From positions 1,971,501 through 2,035,500 of the forward strand of contig NZ_CP036515.1 of assembly GCF_004323635.1 (NCBI RefSeq): a DNA stretch of 64,000 nucleotides, in the 5' to 3' direction. The stretch is from Lichenihabitans psoromatis. GTDB lineage: Bacteria; Pseudomonadota; Alphaproteobacteria; Rhizobiales; Beijerinckiaceae. The translations under genes and the position numbers were made by a program. The number at the start of each line of letters is the position of its first letter. The stretch's first letter is position 1. Positions 34,958-42,350 of this stretch are shown in pieces. The notes beneath the pieces are model-generated. The model was not told the origin of the DNA and searched no databases. It worked only from the letters and a program-made list of their open reading frames with translations.

Positions 34958-35236
34958 TCATGGGCGATCATATTTTTGCACGCGGGTCGCTCCAAGCGCT
35001 TTCAGACCATGCCGCTTCAGGGTCGTCTGCCAGCCTTGCAGTTCTTCCCCCGTCAGACGATATCGCGCCGCTGCTTCATGAAACGAGAGGACGCCGTCCT
35101 CGATGGCCGAAACCACCTCGGCCTTCCGGCGAGCGGTCCAACGACCGGAAACAGATTTCGGCAAATCGCTTGCGGTCACCGGGCGTCGCACGACAGGACG
35201 CGATCCCGGCAATCCGAATTTTGTATCCTGTGCCAA
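34958..35236 (-). CDS. sciP: SciP-like DUF1153 protein
   Basis: The 92-residue protein matches DUF1153, whose Caulobacter member SciP binds CtrA and limits CtrA-dependent transcription. The family core is clear: PVVRRPVTASDLP, then GRWTARRKAEVVSAIEDGVLSFHEAAARYRL, and the ending W-x10-GLKALGATRVQKY. Length equals the family norm of about 90. I chose TTG at 35236, because GGAGG stands five bases upstream; a TTG at 35260 would add eight residues. A CcrM-type GAATC site lies 55 bases upstream at 35291. It converges on the MerR gene. It may be the orthologue or a second copy of SciP; this cannot be told from one window. Confidence 0.78.
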   Translation of the reverse strand: MAQDTKFGLPGSRPVVRRPVTASDLPKSVSGRWTARRKAEVVSAIEDGVLSFHEAAARYRLTGEELQGWQTTLKRHGLKALGATRVQKYDRP

Positions 35237-35526
35237 AGTCACCTCCGAGAACAACGCCAATATAAGTCGTTATGACGCAGAACTCCCCTAGAATCGAAGC
35301 CGATGTCCGGCCGTTGGGATCTGAGAAGCAACTTGGTGATCGCAACGTAAACAGCGACACTTCAATTCGATTAAAGTTGTTTGCTCCTTGCAGCGGTCGC
35401 AACGAGGTTTGACGCCGTTCAAGATCCGCGTGCCGATCCTCCGATTCGACCGCAAGAAACGGAGTGGCTGATCGCGGAAGCGCCCCTAGACATCGCCCCA
35501 GTGATTTCGAAGGGGGCTGGGTTGTG

Positions 35527-36273
35527 ATGATACTCGAGGGCAAGGTCGCTATCGTAACGGGGGCATCGACAGGGATTGGGCACGCGATCGCCCGGATGTT
35601 CGCGGTGCAGGGGGCTGCCGTCGTGCTGGTCGCGCGACGGACATCCCGGCTCGATGACCTTGCCGACGCTATTCGCCGTGAGGGAGGCCGCGCTGCCGTC
35701 ACGGCGGGTGATATTCGGCTCTCCGAAGTCCATGATGCAGCCGTGTCGACCGCGCTGCGCGAGTTTGGCGGCCTCGATATCGCCATCAATAACGCCGGCA
35801 CGGTCGGGTCGATTAAACCGCTCGCCGACATTGCGCCCGAAGAGTGGAACGACACGCTGAACACCAACCTGACGGCAGCCTATCTCGGAGCGCGCAGCCA
35901 AATCCCTGCCATGCTCGAGCGTGGGGGCGGCTCTATCGTGTTCACATCGAGCTTCGTCGGGACCAGCGTCGGATTGCCCGGTATGGCAGCCTAAGGTGCG
36001 TCGAAAGCCGGCCTGATGGGGTTGGTGAAGGGGATCACGGCTGACTATGCCGCGCACCGCATCCGCGCCAACGCCCTGTTACCGGGTGGCGTGGATACGG
36101 AGATGGCTGGCGATCAAAGCCAAAAGGACTGGGCCGCCGGGCTGCACGCCATGAAACGCATCGCGCAGCCGGACGAGATCGCCTCTGCGGCGCTGTTCCT
36201 CGCCAGTTCACTGGCGAGCTTCGTCACAGGGTCAGCCTTGTGGGCTGACGGCGGCAATGCGGCGGTGAAGTAA
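35527..36273 (+). pseudogene. SDR-family dehydrogenase broken by stop at catalytic tyrosine
   Basis: A complete 248-codon short-chain dehydrogenase can be read in one frame, except for TAA at 35992-35994. The first part has the cofactor motif TGASTGIG, NNAG, and the catalytic serine (VFTSSF). The stop replaces codon 156, where the family has the tyrosine of YxxxK; GASKAG, with the lysine, follows at once. The rest is normal (NALLPGGVDTEMA and the C-terminal GSALWADGG). A TAT or TAC to TAA change explains it. The ribosome site AAGGGGGC precedes ATG 35527. It is either a young pseudogene or a sequencing error. Confidence 0.85.
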
Positions 36274-36331
36274 CGAATGAGATGGATGTCGCTCCGTCTC
36301 AACCAGAACGGAACGCAGCAAATCCCCTTCG

Positions 36332-37015
36332 TCAACAGATGCTCGCGAGGTCGGTGACCCGGACCGTGGCGCCCCGCTCCGTGGCGACCTGCTCCGGCCC
36401 GCTCCGAAACACCGGGCGTTGCGCCGGTAAGCGCGACATCAAGGCCACGAGCTCGGCTTGGCGCTTCGTGCTGGTTTTGAGGAAGACGGCGCGCAATTGC
36501 GCCCGCAGCGTCGCGATGCTGGTTTGCCGAAGCTTCGCGATCTCCTTCAAGCTGCGGCCGGAGTAGAGATTGCGAGAGAGCTCGATCTCGCTCTTGGTCA
36601 GGCCGAACGCGCCGCTCAGCATCGGCACGGAGACATCGCTGGTTTCGTCGGGGTCGATCAACAGCGCGAGAGCCGCAAAGCGTGTGCCGCGTGGCGTCGC
36701 ATAGTCTTCAACCGACAGGACATGAACGATCAGCGGACGTCCCTTGGCTCGTGCCAAGGCACTCGGGCCACAGGGCTGCCCGCGGTCTGCCGCCGCCACG
36801 GCTTCGGCCACGAGGGCCTTCAATTGGGCTGTCTCGGATCGCCCTGGCACGAGAGCGACCCCGAACAGCTTACGGCATAAGGCGGCCGCCTTACTGTTCA
36901 GACGGAGGATCTCGCCGTCGCCGCCGATTTGTAGGCTCGCGAATCCGAGCAGACCGAAGGCCGCCATCGTGTCGGTCACGTCGCTTTCCGACAAGGGGCC
37001 GAGCAAGTCCGTCAC
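36332..37015 (-). CDS. LuxR-type regulator (PAS-like N-terminus)
   Basis: The 227-residue protein ends with a LuxR/GerE-type helix-turn-helix at about residues 135-195: FGLTKSEIELSRNLYSGRSLKEIAKLRQTSIATLRAQLRAVFLKTSTKRQAELVALM. The first 110 residues look like a PAS-type sensor (LGFASLQIGGDGEILRLNSKAAALC). No receiver domain is present. The start is GTG at 37015, overlapping the stop of the upstream secreted-protein gene as GTGA, so the two are coupled. The pair is divergent from the curli operon. The classic curli regulator CsgD is also LuxR-type, so this is a good candidate for local control of curli, by inference only. Confidence 0.78.
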   Translation of the reverse strand: MTDLLGPLSESDVTDTMAAFGLLGFASLQIGGDGEILRLNSKAAALCRKLFGVALVPGRSETAQLKALVAEAVAAADRGQPCGPSALARAKGRPLIVHVLSVEDYATPRGTRFAALALLIDPDETSDVSVPMLSGAFGLTKSEIELSRNLYSGRSLKEIAKLRQTSIATLRAQLRAVFLKTSTKRQAELVALMSRLPAQRPVFRSGPEQVATERGATVRVTDLASIC

Positions 37016-37713
37016 GGTCGCACCCGCGGCATTTGCTGCTGGATTTCAATCGGGCTCGGCTCGCCAACAGCCGGGGGCAACCTCTTGGCGGGTTGCTGCT
37101 GTACGAAACGCTGTGTCGGCAATTGTGAGCCGTGAGTTCCGGGCATGGGCGCGGTTTGTTGCTGGGCCATGATCTGTGGCACCGGCTGAACATGAACCGG
37201 CAGAGGCAGGATCGTCGCAACCACCACCGACGTCTTTTGTGCCGCCAGACGGCCTGGACGCAGGTTGAGGAACATCACTTTCCTGGTTTCGACGTTGTAG
37301 GCGCATTCGTAGCTCATCCGAATCCAGTCGCGATCCGGTGTCTGAAAACGAATGACGTCACCTCGGTAGCGAACCGTGAAGTCGCGTCCTTCCGGCGGCT
37401 CGGCCTGCTGGAAGATGCCGGGCACCGGGCGGTTCAGCCAATCGAAATCGGTCGGGGATTGCGCCTCGATCAAAGGCGCGCAGAGTTGCGCCGCATGATC
37501 GGTGTTGAGCCTGACGCAGGCGGCGTCGCAGCCGGAAGCAGGTGCGGTCGCGGGCCGTGTGTCGGTTTGAGCAGGCGGCGCGATCGGGGCGGTCGCGTCC
37601 ATGGCCCCGACGGGACCCGCGAAAGCAACGAACGTTGCTGCGAGGGCGACAAAGCCCGCCAAAAGGATAGCCGTGCGGAATGATATCCAGAGGCTATCGA
37701 TTGTCGATGCCAT
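37012..37713 (-). CDS. Secreted or membrane-anchored protein of unknown function
   Basis: This 233-residue protein has an N-terminal hydrophobic segment near residues 14-36 that is a signal peptide or anchor. Then follow a Pro/Thr/Ala linker, a compact domain of about 100 residues (CAPLIEAQSPTDFDWLNRPVPG up to YECAYNVETRKVMFLNLRPGRL) with four cysteines in the region from residue 62 onward, and a Pro/Gln-rich tail of about 70 residues. I do not recognise a family. The ribosome site GGAGGGGAG is strong. Its stop overlaps the start of the LuxR-type regulator. Genes coupled in this way often form a signal-regulator pair, and the location beside curli genes suggests a surface role. Confidence 0.7.
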   Translation of the reverse strand: MASTIDSLWISFRTAILLAGFVALAATFVAFAGPVGAMDATAPIAPPAQTDTRPATAPASGCDAACVRLNTDHAAQLCAPLIEAQSPTDFDWLNRPVPGIFQQAEPPEGRDFTVRYRGDVIRFQTPDRDWIRMSYECAYNVETRKVMFLNLRPGRLAAQKTSVVVATILPLPVHVQPVPQIMAQQQTAPMPGTHGSQLPTQRFVQQQPAKRLPPAVGEPSPIEIQQQMPRVRP

Positions 37714-38012
37714 GTCGCTCCCCTCCCTACTGCCGTGATCTGAACGTCAACAATGCAGCGTGTATGTCGTACCGCGCGGCAACGACAGCGTGCAATATTA
37801 TTTAGGCATTTTGACCAGTATTTAAGCAATAATTAAATTTATTAAGGTCGAAGCACGCCCATTTTTCTCAATGGCGACGTAGAAGTTTCTTTCGATTCGG
37901 CCCCTACGATCACGATCACAAAGATCACGGCGCTTTGTCAAAGACGATTCAGGATGAGGAACGCATCGGCACAGCCGCCGTGTTGTTTTAGTCACGACTA
38001 TAAAAAAGAGAG

Positions 38013-38043
38013 GCGACGCTCACGCCGGACTCGTCGCGTTTTT
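38013..38043 (+). terminator. Bidirectional terminator-like hairpin in csg control region
   Basis: GCGACG and CGTCGC form a six-base-pair stem around a 13-base loop. On the plus strand G and TTTTT follow; on the minus strand a T-rich run (T6 after CTCTC) follows. It lies 152 bases upstream of csgA and 300 bases from the divergent start, far from any gene end. It may end a short transcript or act as an attenuator in a long csgA leader. Confidence 0.4.
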
Positions 38044-38112
38044 GCAGTGCAGATGGCCATTTAAAAAAATTATTAATTACATCTTACTCTATATGGATGA
38101 TTGCGTGCAGAT

Positions 38113-38125
38113 TTGATTAAATCAA
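38113..38125. promoter_or_regulatory. Palindrome upstream of csgA
   Basis: TTGATT-a-AATCAA is a perfect six-base inverted repeat 70-82 bases upstream of the csgA start. It resembles an FNR/FixK box (TTGAT-N4-ATCAA) but the spacer is one base too short. It may be an operator for the local regulator; this is a guess. Confidence 0.35.
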
Positions 38126-38194
38126 TAGCTCACAGCCGAAGCCATGGTGCCAATCCGATGATTGCTGCCGAAATGGTCTTTTTGGGAGCTGATG

Positions 38195-38995
38195 ATGCGC
38201 AAGATTCTTCTGGTTTCGACGGCCCTCTCGGCCATGCTGATCGCGGGCTCCGCCATGGCCAGCAATGCCGTGGTGGATCTGACTCAGTCAGGCGTCGATG
38301 GAAATGTCTCCATCGATCAGACCGAAAATGCGTATTATGGCACCTCGGCGATCAGCAACTCGGCCACGGTCACCCAGCATTCGGGCTCGACCAGCGCCGA
38401 TATCACGGTCATCCAGAATGGTGATTTCGCCAATAGTGTCGTCTCGGATCAATATGGCTATCGGTCACAAGCGGCCATTTATCAGGGCAGCAACGGATAT
38501 GCCGGCGATGACTCGGTCAACTCGACCCAGCGTGAGCGAGCACAACTGACGGTTCACCAGGGCGCTGATGGTACCACATCGTCAAACAGTTCGGTTTTCA
38601 ATGATCAGACCGGCCGAGTAGTTGCTAATATTACTCAAGGTAACGGAAACAATAACACAGTTCAAAGCACGCAATCTAATGCGGCTTATTTGTATAATAA
38701 CTTCAACTCGACGCAGAGCGGCAGCAATAATCTTATCAATAGCGCCCAATATGGCGGTCTTTTTGGCGGAGACAACTTTTCTGCAGCGCAAACTGGCAAT
38801 AACAACACGATCCATAATCTGCAGAACGGAAATTATCTGACCGCTGTCGTGACGCAGATTGGCAATGGCAACGACGTCGACGGAACGCAGACTGGTTTCA
38901 ATCAGACCATCACGGTCGCGCAGACGAGCAACAACAACAGCACCAGCTATAATCAGTCGAACCTGAACAACACCGCGCATGTGACGCAGCACTAA
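38195..38995 (+). CDS. csgA: Curlin major subunit (CsgA-like)
   Basis: The 266-residue protein has a signal peptide of about 22 residues (ends SAMA), and then around ten curlin-type repeats. The recurring pattern is a short strand with a Gln, then Gly/Asn, then a second strand, as in VDLTQSGVDGNVSIDQ, ITQGNGNNNTVQSTQ, FSAAQTGNNNTIHNLQ and VTQIGNGNDVDGTQTG. Such repeats stack into amyloid fibres outside the cell. ATG 38195 has GGGAG six bases upstream; ATG 38192 is too close to it. Base composition drops in GC at 38630-38770. It is twice as long as E. coli CsgA (about 150). Two hairpins follow its stop. Confidence 0.88.
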   Translation: MRKILLVSTALSAMLIAGSAMASNAVVDLTQSGVDGNVSIDQTENAYYGTSAISNSATVTQHSGSTSADITVIQNGDFANSVVSDQYGYRSQAAIYQGSNGYAGDDSVNSTQRERAQLTVHQGADGTTSSNSSVFNDQTGRVVANITQGNGNNNTVQSTQSNAAYLYNNFNSTQSGSNNLINSAQYGGLFGGDNFSAAQTGNNNTIHNLQNGNYLTAVVTQIGNGNDVDGTQTGFNQTITVAQTSNNNSTSYNQSNLNNTAHVTQH

Positions 38996-38996
38996 A

Positions 38997-39040
38997 GAGC
39001 GGTCGCGCTCCGAGCCGACCTGCTTGAAAGGGAAGGCTCG
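38997..39040 (+). promoter_or_regulatory. Tandem hairpins after csgA
   Basis: GAGCG-gtcg-CGCTC (38997-39010) is followed without gap by CGAGCC...GGCTCG (39011-39040). There is no T-run, so these are more likely to stabilise the csgA message or cause partial termination than to end transcription fully. This would keep the major subunit in excess over the downstream products. Confidence 0.4.
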
Positions 39041-39066
39041 GCGCAACGTTTGGCCGGATCGCCTTC

Positions 39067-39387
39067 ATGCAAGCAAGCGACGCAAAACCCGCTATCGTCT
39101 GTGCCGTCATCGACGAGACACGGGGTGCGTCGCTCGTCTTTCATGGCGAGATCGTAACCCGCAATGTGGCTTCTGGGCTCTACCGGTTATCGATCGTCAA
39201 GGGCGGACCGGCCGGCTCGAGCACCATCCGACAGGGCGGCGCGTTTACGAGCCGCTCGGAGCAAGCCGTAATGGTCGGTGGAGGCGCATTAAGCCTCGAG
39301 CCTGGATCGACTTATGCGATTAGCCTTGTGGTCGAAATGGGAGGTCGATCTATCGATTGCGCTCCAGCTTCGGGGAAACAGCCATGA
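39067..39387 (+). CDS. csgH: CsgH-like curli chaperone without signal peptide
   Basis: The 106-residue protein matches the CsgH-like domain of alphaproteobacteria, a beta-sandwich that holds curlin soluble in the periplasm. The core SGLYRLSIVKGGPAGSSTIRQGGAFTSRSEQAVM and the C-terminal strand with ISLVVEMGGRSIDC are characteristic. Members are normally exported, yet this one starts MQASDAKPAIVCAVIDE and has no hydrophobic leader. The frame is closed by TGA at 39025-39027, so no ATG, GTG or TTG start upstream could add one. Only a weak ribosome site is seen. It lies between csgA and csgB; the csgB start overlaps its stop (ATGA). Confidence 0.78.
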   Translation: MQASDAKPAIVCAVIDETRGASLVFHGEIVTRNVASGLYRLSIVKGGPAGSSTIRQGGAFTSRSEQAVMVGGGALSLEPGSTYAISLVVEMGGRSIDCAPASGKQP

Positions 39388-39926
39388 TGCGGATTCGAAT
39401 GAGGCGAGCCTTGGTCGGCATCGGAGCCGCACTAGCGGTTGGTGCGGTGGTGACGCCTGAAGTTGCGCGCGCGCAAAGCGCGAATTTGGTGAACGGATCG
39501 AGCCCTTATACTGACGTATCGGATTATCTGCTGGTGCAGCATCAGGCGATTCCAACCAATGCGACCGGCACTGCCAATCCTTATGCGGTCGACCGGAGCC
39601 TTGGCAGCGCGACCCTGACGAGCGGGAGCAATGTGGCGTCGGTAACACAACGCGGCACTCAAAATGCTGCCAGCATCGCGCAAAATGGGTTTGGCAATAA
39701 CAGCACCACGATCCAGCTCGGCAACGATAATCTCTCATCGCTCACGTCCATCGGGGATGGCAATCGTCTCTCCAGCACGCAGATCGGCTCGGCCGATGTG
39801 GCGACGATCGCGGTGCAGGGACAGGGCAATGCGATTGTGGCCACGCAGATTGGGTCGGGCCTCAGCTACGGGCTGCGGCAGGTCGGTGATGCCAAGACCG
39901 TGACGGTTGTTCAGGCACGCCGATGA
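39384..39926 (+). CDS. csgB: Curlin minor subunit (CsgB-like nucleator)
   Basis: The 180-residue protein has a signal peptide of about 31 residues (ends VARA), a non-repetitive stretch of about 50 residues, and then five curlin-type repeats, such as VASVTQRGTQNAASIAQNG, TIQLGNDN and IAVQGQGNAIVATQIG. The last repeat is positively charged (VTVVQARR), which recalls the basic final repeat by which E. coli CsgB stays on the cell surface. ATG 39384 overlaps the csgH stop and has CGGGGAAA upstream. I call it the nucleator from its position and basic end, not from direct identity. Confidence 0.8.
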   Translation: MMRIRMRRALVGIGAALAVGAVVTPEVARAQSANLVNGSSPYTDVSDYLLVQHQAIPTNATGTANPYAVDRSLGSATLTSGSNVASVTQRGTQNAASIAQNGFGNNSTTIQLGNDNLSSLTSIGDGNRLSSTQIGSADVATIAVQGQGNAIVATQIGSGLSYGLRQVGDAKTVTVVQARR

Positions 39927-40039
39927 CACCGCCCAGACGCATCGAGGACCAAGCCGCTCGACAACTTCAGATTGCTTAAAGTCGTGAAATACTGCTCTGT
40001 CGGATTTGCAAAATGCGGCCCAAAGAAGGACGTTTGCCT

Positions 40040-40492
40040 GTGACGCTCAACCCGGCTCATCGCTGCTCCGCGCTCGCCGTTGCGGCTGCCCTCGCGGTCC
40101 TCTGCGCCTCTCCGGCAAAGGCCGGTAGCATCGTCTACACGCCGACCAACCCGCAATTCGGGGGCAGCCCGCTAAACGGCAATACGCTGCTGTCGGTCGC
40201 GCAGGCGCAAAACCTTCCGCAACTTGCCGCATCGAAGAAGGCCAGCCTCGCCAATACCTCCGGCACCACGCAGACCGCTGGACAGATCTTCGCGCAGCAA
40301 TTGACCAGCCAACTCTATAGTTCGCTTGCCAATCAGATTACCTCGGCGATCTTCGGCGAAAACGCGCAGCAGAACGGCACGTTCGCGTTCCAGGGCACGA
40401 CCATCAACTTTAACCGGGTCGGCAGCAACGTGAACGTCTCGATCAACGATGGGACGACGATCACCAATGTCACGGTGCCGGCGGGACCATGA
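40040..40492 (+). CDS. csgF: Curli assembly factor CsgF
   Basis: The 150-residue protein has a signal peptide of about 27 residues (ends AKAG), followed directly by the CsgF hallmark YTPTNPQFGGSPLNG, which plugs into the CsgG pore, and LLSVAQAQN. A Ser/Thr/Gln-rich linker and a C-terminal beta region (TTINFNRVGSNVNVSINDGTTITNVTVP) complete the family pattern. I chose GTG 40040, with GAAGGA nine bases upstream; ATG 40013 would lengthen the leader. CsgF anchors the nucleator at the secretion pore. csgG follows within 36 bases. Confidence 0.9.
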   Translation: MTLNPAHRCSALAVAAALAVLCASPAKAGSIVYTPTNPQFGGSPLNGNTLLSVAQAQNLPQLAASKKASLANTSGTTQTAGQIFAQQLTSQLYSSLANQITSAIFGENAQQNGTFAFQGTTINFNRVGSNVNVSINDGTTITNVTVPAGP

Positions 40493-40527
40493 GTGTACGT
40501 CATGTTTCAGAGCCGCTTGGGGGATCG

Positions 40528-41430
40528 ATGCGTCGCGTGACATGGGCCTTGTTGCCGCTGGTGCTTCTGCTGGGGGGCTGTCAGCCTGGCACACCCGAAT
40601 TGTTCGAGCAGGCCCCGAAAGTAACGCCGGCGTCGGCCACGGGCGTGAACCTGGAACTGCTTGCGCCTCCGCGTGCCAAGATCGACATCGCGGTCTATTC
40701 CTTTCCCGACCTCACCGGCAAGAACGAACCGAACGACAATGTCGCGGTTTTCTCCCGTGCCGTGACTCAGGGCGGCCTCGGCTACCTCGTCGATAGTTTG
40801 CAGCGCGCCGGGAACGGCAAGTGGTTCACGGTCATCGATCGCGGCAATCTCAACGATCTTTTGCAGGAACGGCAGCTGATCCGACAGACCCGGATTGAAT
40901 TCGACAAGGACGCGGCCAAGCCGCTGCCACCGATCCGCTTCGCCGGCCTGTTGCTGCAAGGCGGCATCATCGGCTTCGACTCCAACATCGTCACGGGGGG
41001 CGCAGGTGCGAATTTCCTCGGCATCGGGGCCAACGGTCAATATCGGCAAGATGTGGTGACGGTGGCGCTCCGGGTCGTCTCGGTTCAGTCGGGCGAGGTG
41101 CTCAACAGCGTCACGACCTCAAAGACGATCTATTCGGTCGCACTGACGGCCAACACCTATCGCTTCGTCGCGGTCGACAAGCTGCTGCAGGTCGAGGCGG
41201 GCGTGACGCGAAACGAACCGACCCAGATGGCGGTGCGGCAGGCCATCGATCTCGCGGTCTATGCCACCATCATGGAAGGCACCCGCAAACACGTCTGGGG
41301 CTTCGCCAACGAGGCCGCCGGCGCGAAGCTGATCGCCGACTATCTCGACCGGGATAAAGTCGAACCACTTTCGACCCTGAATTTGACGCCGGCCATTCCG
41401 GTGTCGACCTTGCAGGTGCCCAAGAGTTGA
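40528..41430 (+). CDS. csgG: Curli secretion pore lipoprotein CsgG
   Basis: The 300-residue outer-membrane lipoprotein forms the nonameric curli pore. A lipobox LLGGC places the acylated cysteine at residue 18. CsgG family features follow: IDIAVYSFPDLTGKNEPNDN, a glutamate-rich DLLQERQL near residue 120, GGIIGFDSNIVTGG for a barrel hairpin and the C-terminal AVRQAIDLAVYATIMEG. ATG 40528 has GGGGG upstream; an earlier ATG at 40489 overlaps the csgF stop and would add 13 residues before the lipobox. It is the last gene of the csgA-H-B-F-G unit. No csgE or csgC is present here. Confidence 0.9.
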   Translation: MRRVTWALLPLVLLLGGCQPGTPELFEQAPKVTPASATGVNLELLAPPRAKIDIAVYSFPDLTGKNEPNDNVAVFSRAVTQGGLGYLVDSLQRAGNGKWFTVIDRGNLNDLLQERQLIRQTRIEFDKDAAKPLPPIRFAGLLLQGGIIGFDSNIVTGGAGANFLGIGANGQYRQDVVTVALRVVSVQSGEVLNSVTTSKTIYSVALTANTYRFVAVDKLLQVEAGVTRNEPTQMAVRQAIDLAVYATIMEGTRKHVWGFANEAAGAKLIADYLDRDKVEPLSTLNLTPAIPVSTLQVPKS

Positions 41431-41485
41431 TGATGCCCGACCGCTAACGGCTCCGGCTCCGGCGCGGGTCTTCGGGGTCGCGCCA

Positions 41486-41779
41486 TCACGGCGCGATGGA
41501 AAGCGCCGGTGCCGTCCGGCCTGGATGCTCGCTATCGAGAAAGATCGGCGCATCGGCGGATTTCGGCGTCGATGAAAATTTCCCGCGCATCTTGCGGCCG
41601 CCCTGGTTGGTCAGGATACATTGCTGAAGCTTGGCGGGATCGGTCAGGGTCGTGCATTCGTTGATATTCTGCGGAAAAACTTCGCTCTGCGCGATCGAAA
41701 CCGAGTAACGCGCCGACGATCCATAGATGAGTGTTGCACAAGCCGTCATGAGGATCATTCGTTTGATGGTCACGACCAT
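41486..41779 (-). CDS. Small secreted protein, unknown
   Basis: The 97-residue protein has a signal peptide or N-terminal anchor (MVVTIKRMILMTACATLIYG) and a short mature part with two cysteines (NECTTLTDPAKLQQC), then a polar tail. AGGAAAC precedes the ATG by about nine bases. A long open frame continues upstream to 42325 but is antisense to the TonB-like gene and is not used. No family recognised. It is convergent with csgG. Confidence 0.55.
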   Translation of the reverse strand: MVVTIKRMILMTACATLIYGSSARYSVSIAQSEVFPQNINECTTLTDPAKLQQCILTNQGGRKMRGKFSSTPKSADAPIFLDSEHPGRTAPALSIAP

Positions 41780-41966
41780 GCCGTTGTTTCCTGAGACATA
41801 CCGTTGCGGCAAGACTTGTTTGTGGGAGCTTATCCGGAAGTCCTCCCCAAGGATAGTCGGAAGATCCTGAGGGGGCATCGGGAGCGTGGCTTTGACAACA
41901 ATAGGGTTGTTTGCGAGGGGGCAAGCGGGTCTATTCTGTGGGCTGGTAACCGATGGAGAAGTCGTC

Positions 41967-42335
41967 ATGTCGATGGGTCCCGTCTGGGGCGCATTTCTGA
42001 TCGCCGTTGCGGCTGGCGCCACCCCGCCGGTCGCGACGCTGCGTGACCTTGGGCCGGTCTTGACCCACTGTTTCAAGGCACCCGATCGCTCGACGGGCTC
42101 GGAGGTCACGGTTTTGCTGAGCCTGACGCGCGATGGCGCGGTGCTGGGCAAGCCGAGGATCACCTTTTCAAAACTCGTCGGCGAGCCGGAGGACAAGCGC
42201 GCTTTCGTGGCGGCGGTGCTCGGATCCCTTTCCGCCTGCACACCCGTTTCCCTCGTCCCGAGCTTCGGTGGTGCGATCGCGGGTCGACCGCTGACGCTTC
42301 GGTTCATCGGGGGCGGACCCGCCAAAGCGATCTGA
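41967..42335 (+). CDS. Secreted TonB C-terminal-like domain protein
   Basis: The 122-residue protein has a short signal peptide (MSMGPVWGAFLIAVAAGA), and then a domain with the TonB/TolA C-terminal pattern: HCFKAPDRSTGSEVTVLLSLTRDGAVLGKPRITFSK near residues 35-70, A-x-LGSLSACTP near the end. Free-standing domains of this type occur as small periplasmic proteins in rhizobia; their role is unknown. ATG 41967 has GATGGAGAA upstream. No TonB box, ExbB or ExbD is nearby. It converges with the DUF4126 gene. Confidence 0.6.
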   Translation: MSMGPVWGAFLIAVAAGATPPVATLRDLGPVLTHCFKAPDRSTGSEVTVLLSLTRDGAVLGKPRITFSKLVGEPEDKRAFVAAVLGSLSACTPVSLVPSFGGAIAGRPLTLRFIGGGPAKAI

Positions 42336-42350
42336 CGAGACTGTTCTGGC

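Larger units (their letters stand above)
37714..38194. other. AT-rich divergent region upstream of csgA
   Basis: This 481-base gap between the regulator pair and csgA is one of the most AT-rich parts of the window, a usual trait of curli control regions. It holds three copies of GATCAC within 37908-37928, a terminator-like hairpin at 38013-38043 with T-runs on both sides, and the palindrome TTGATT-a-AATCAA at 38113-38125. No credible protein gene is present. Confidence 0.5.

Noticed and set aside
37908..37928. Three GATCAC copies as a possible binding array
   Set aside because: Unequal spacing (6 and 9 bases) and a very short unit; could be chance. Mentioned only in the intergenic entry.
41780..42325. 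Long N-terminal extension of the small secreted protein at 41486-41779
   Set aside because: It would be antisense to the TonB-like gene, lacks motifs, and a good start with AGGAAAC exists at 41779.
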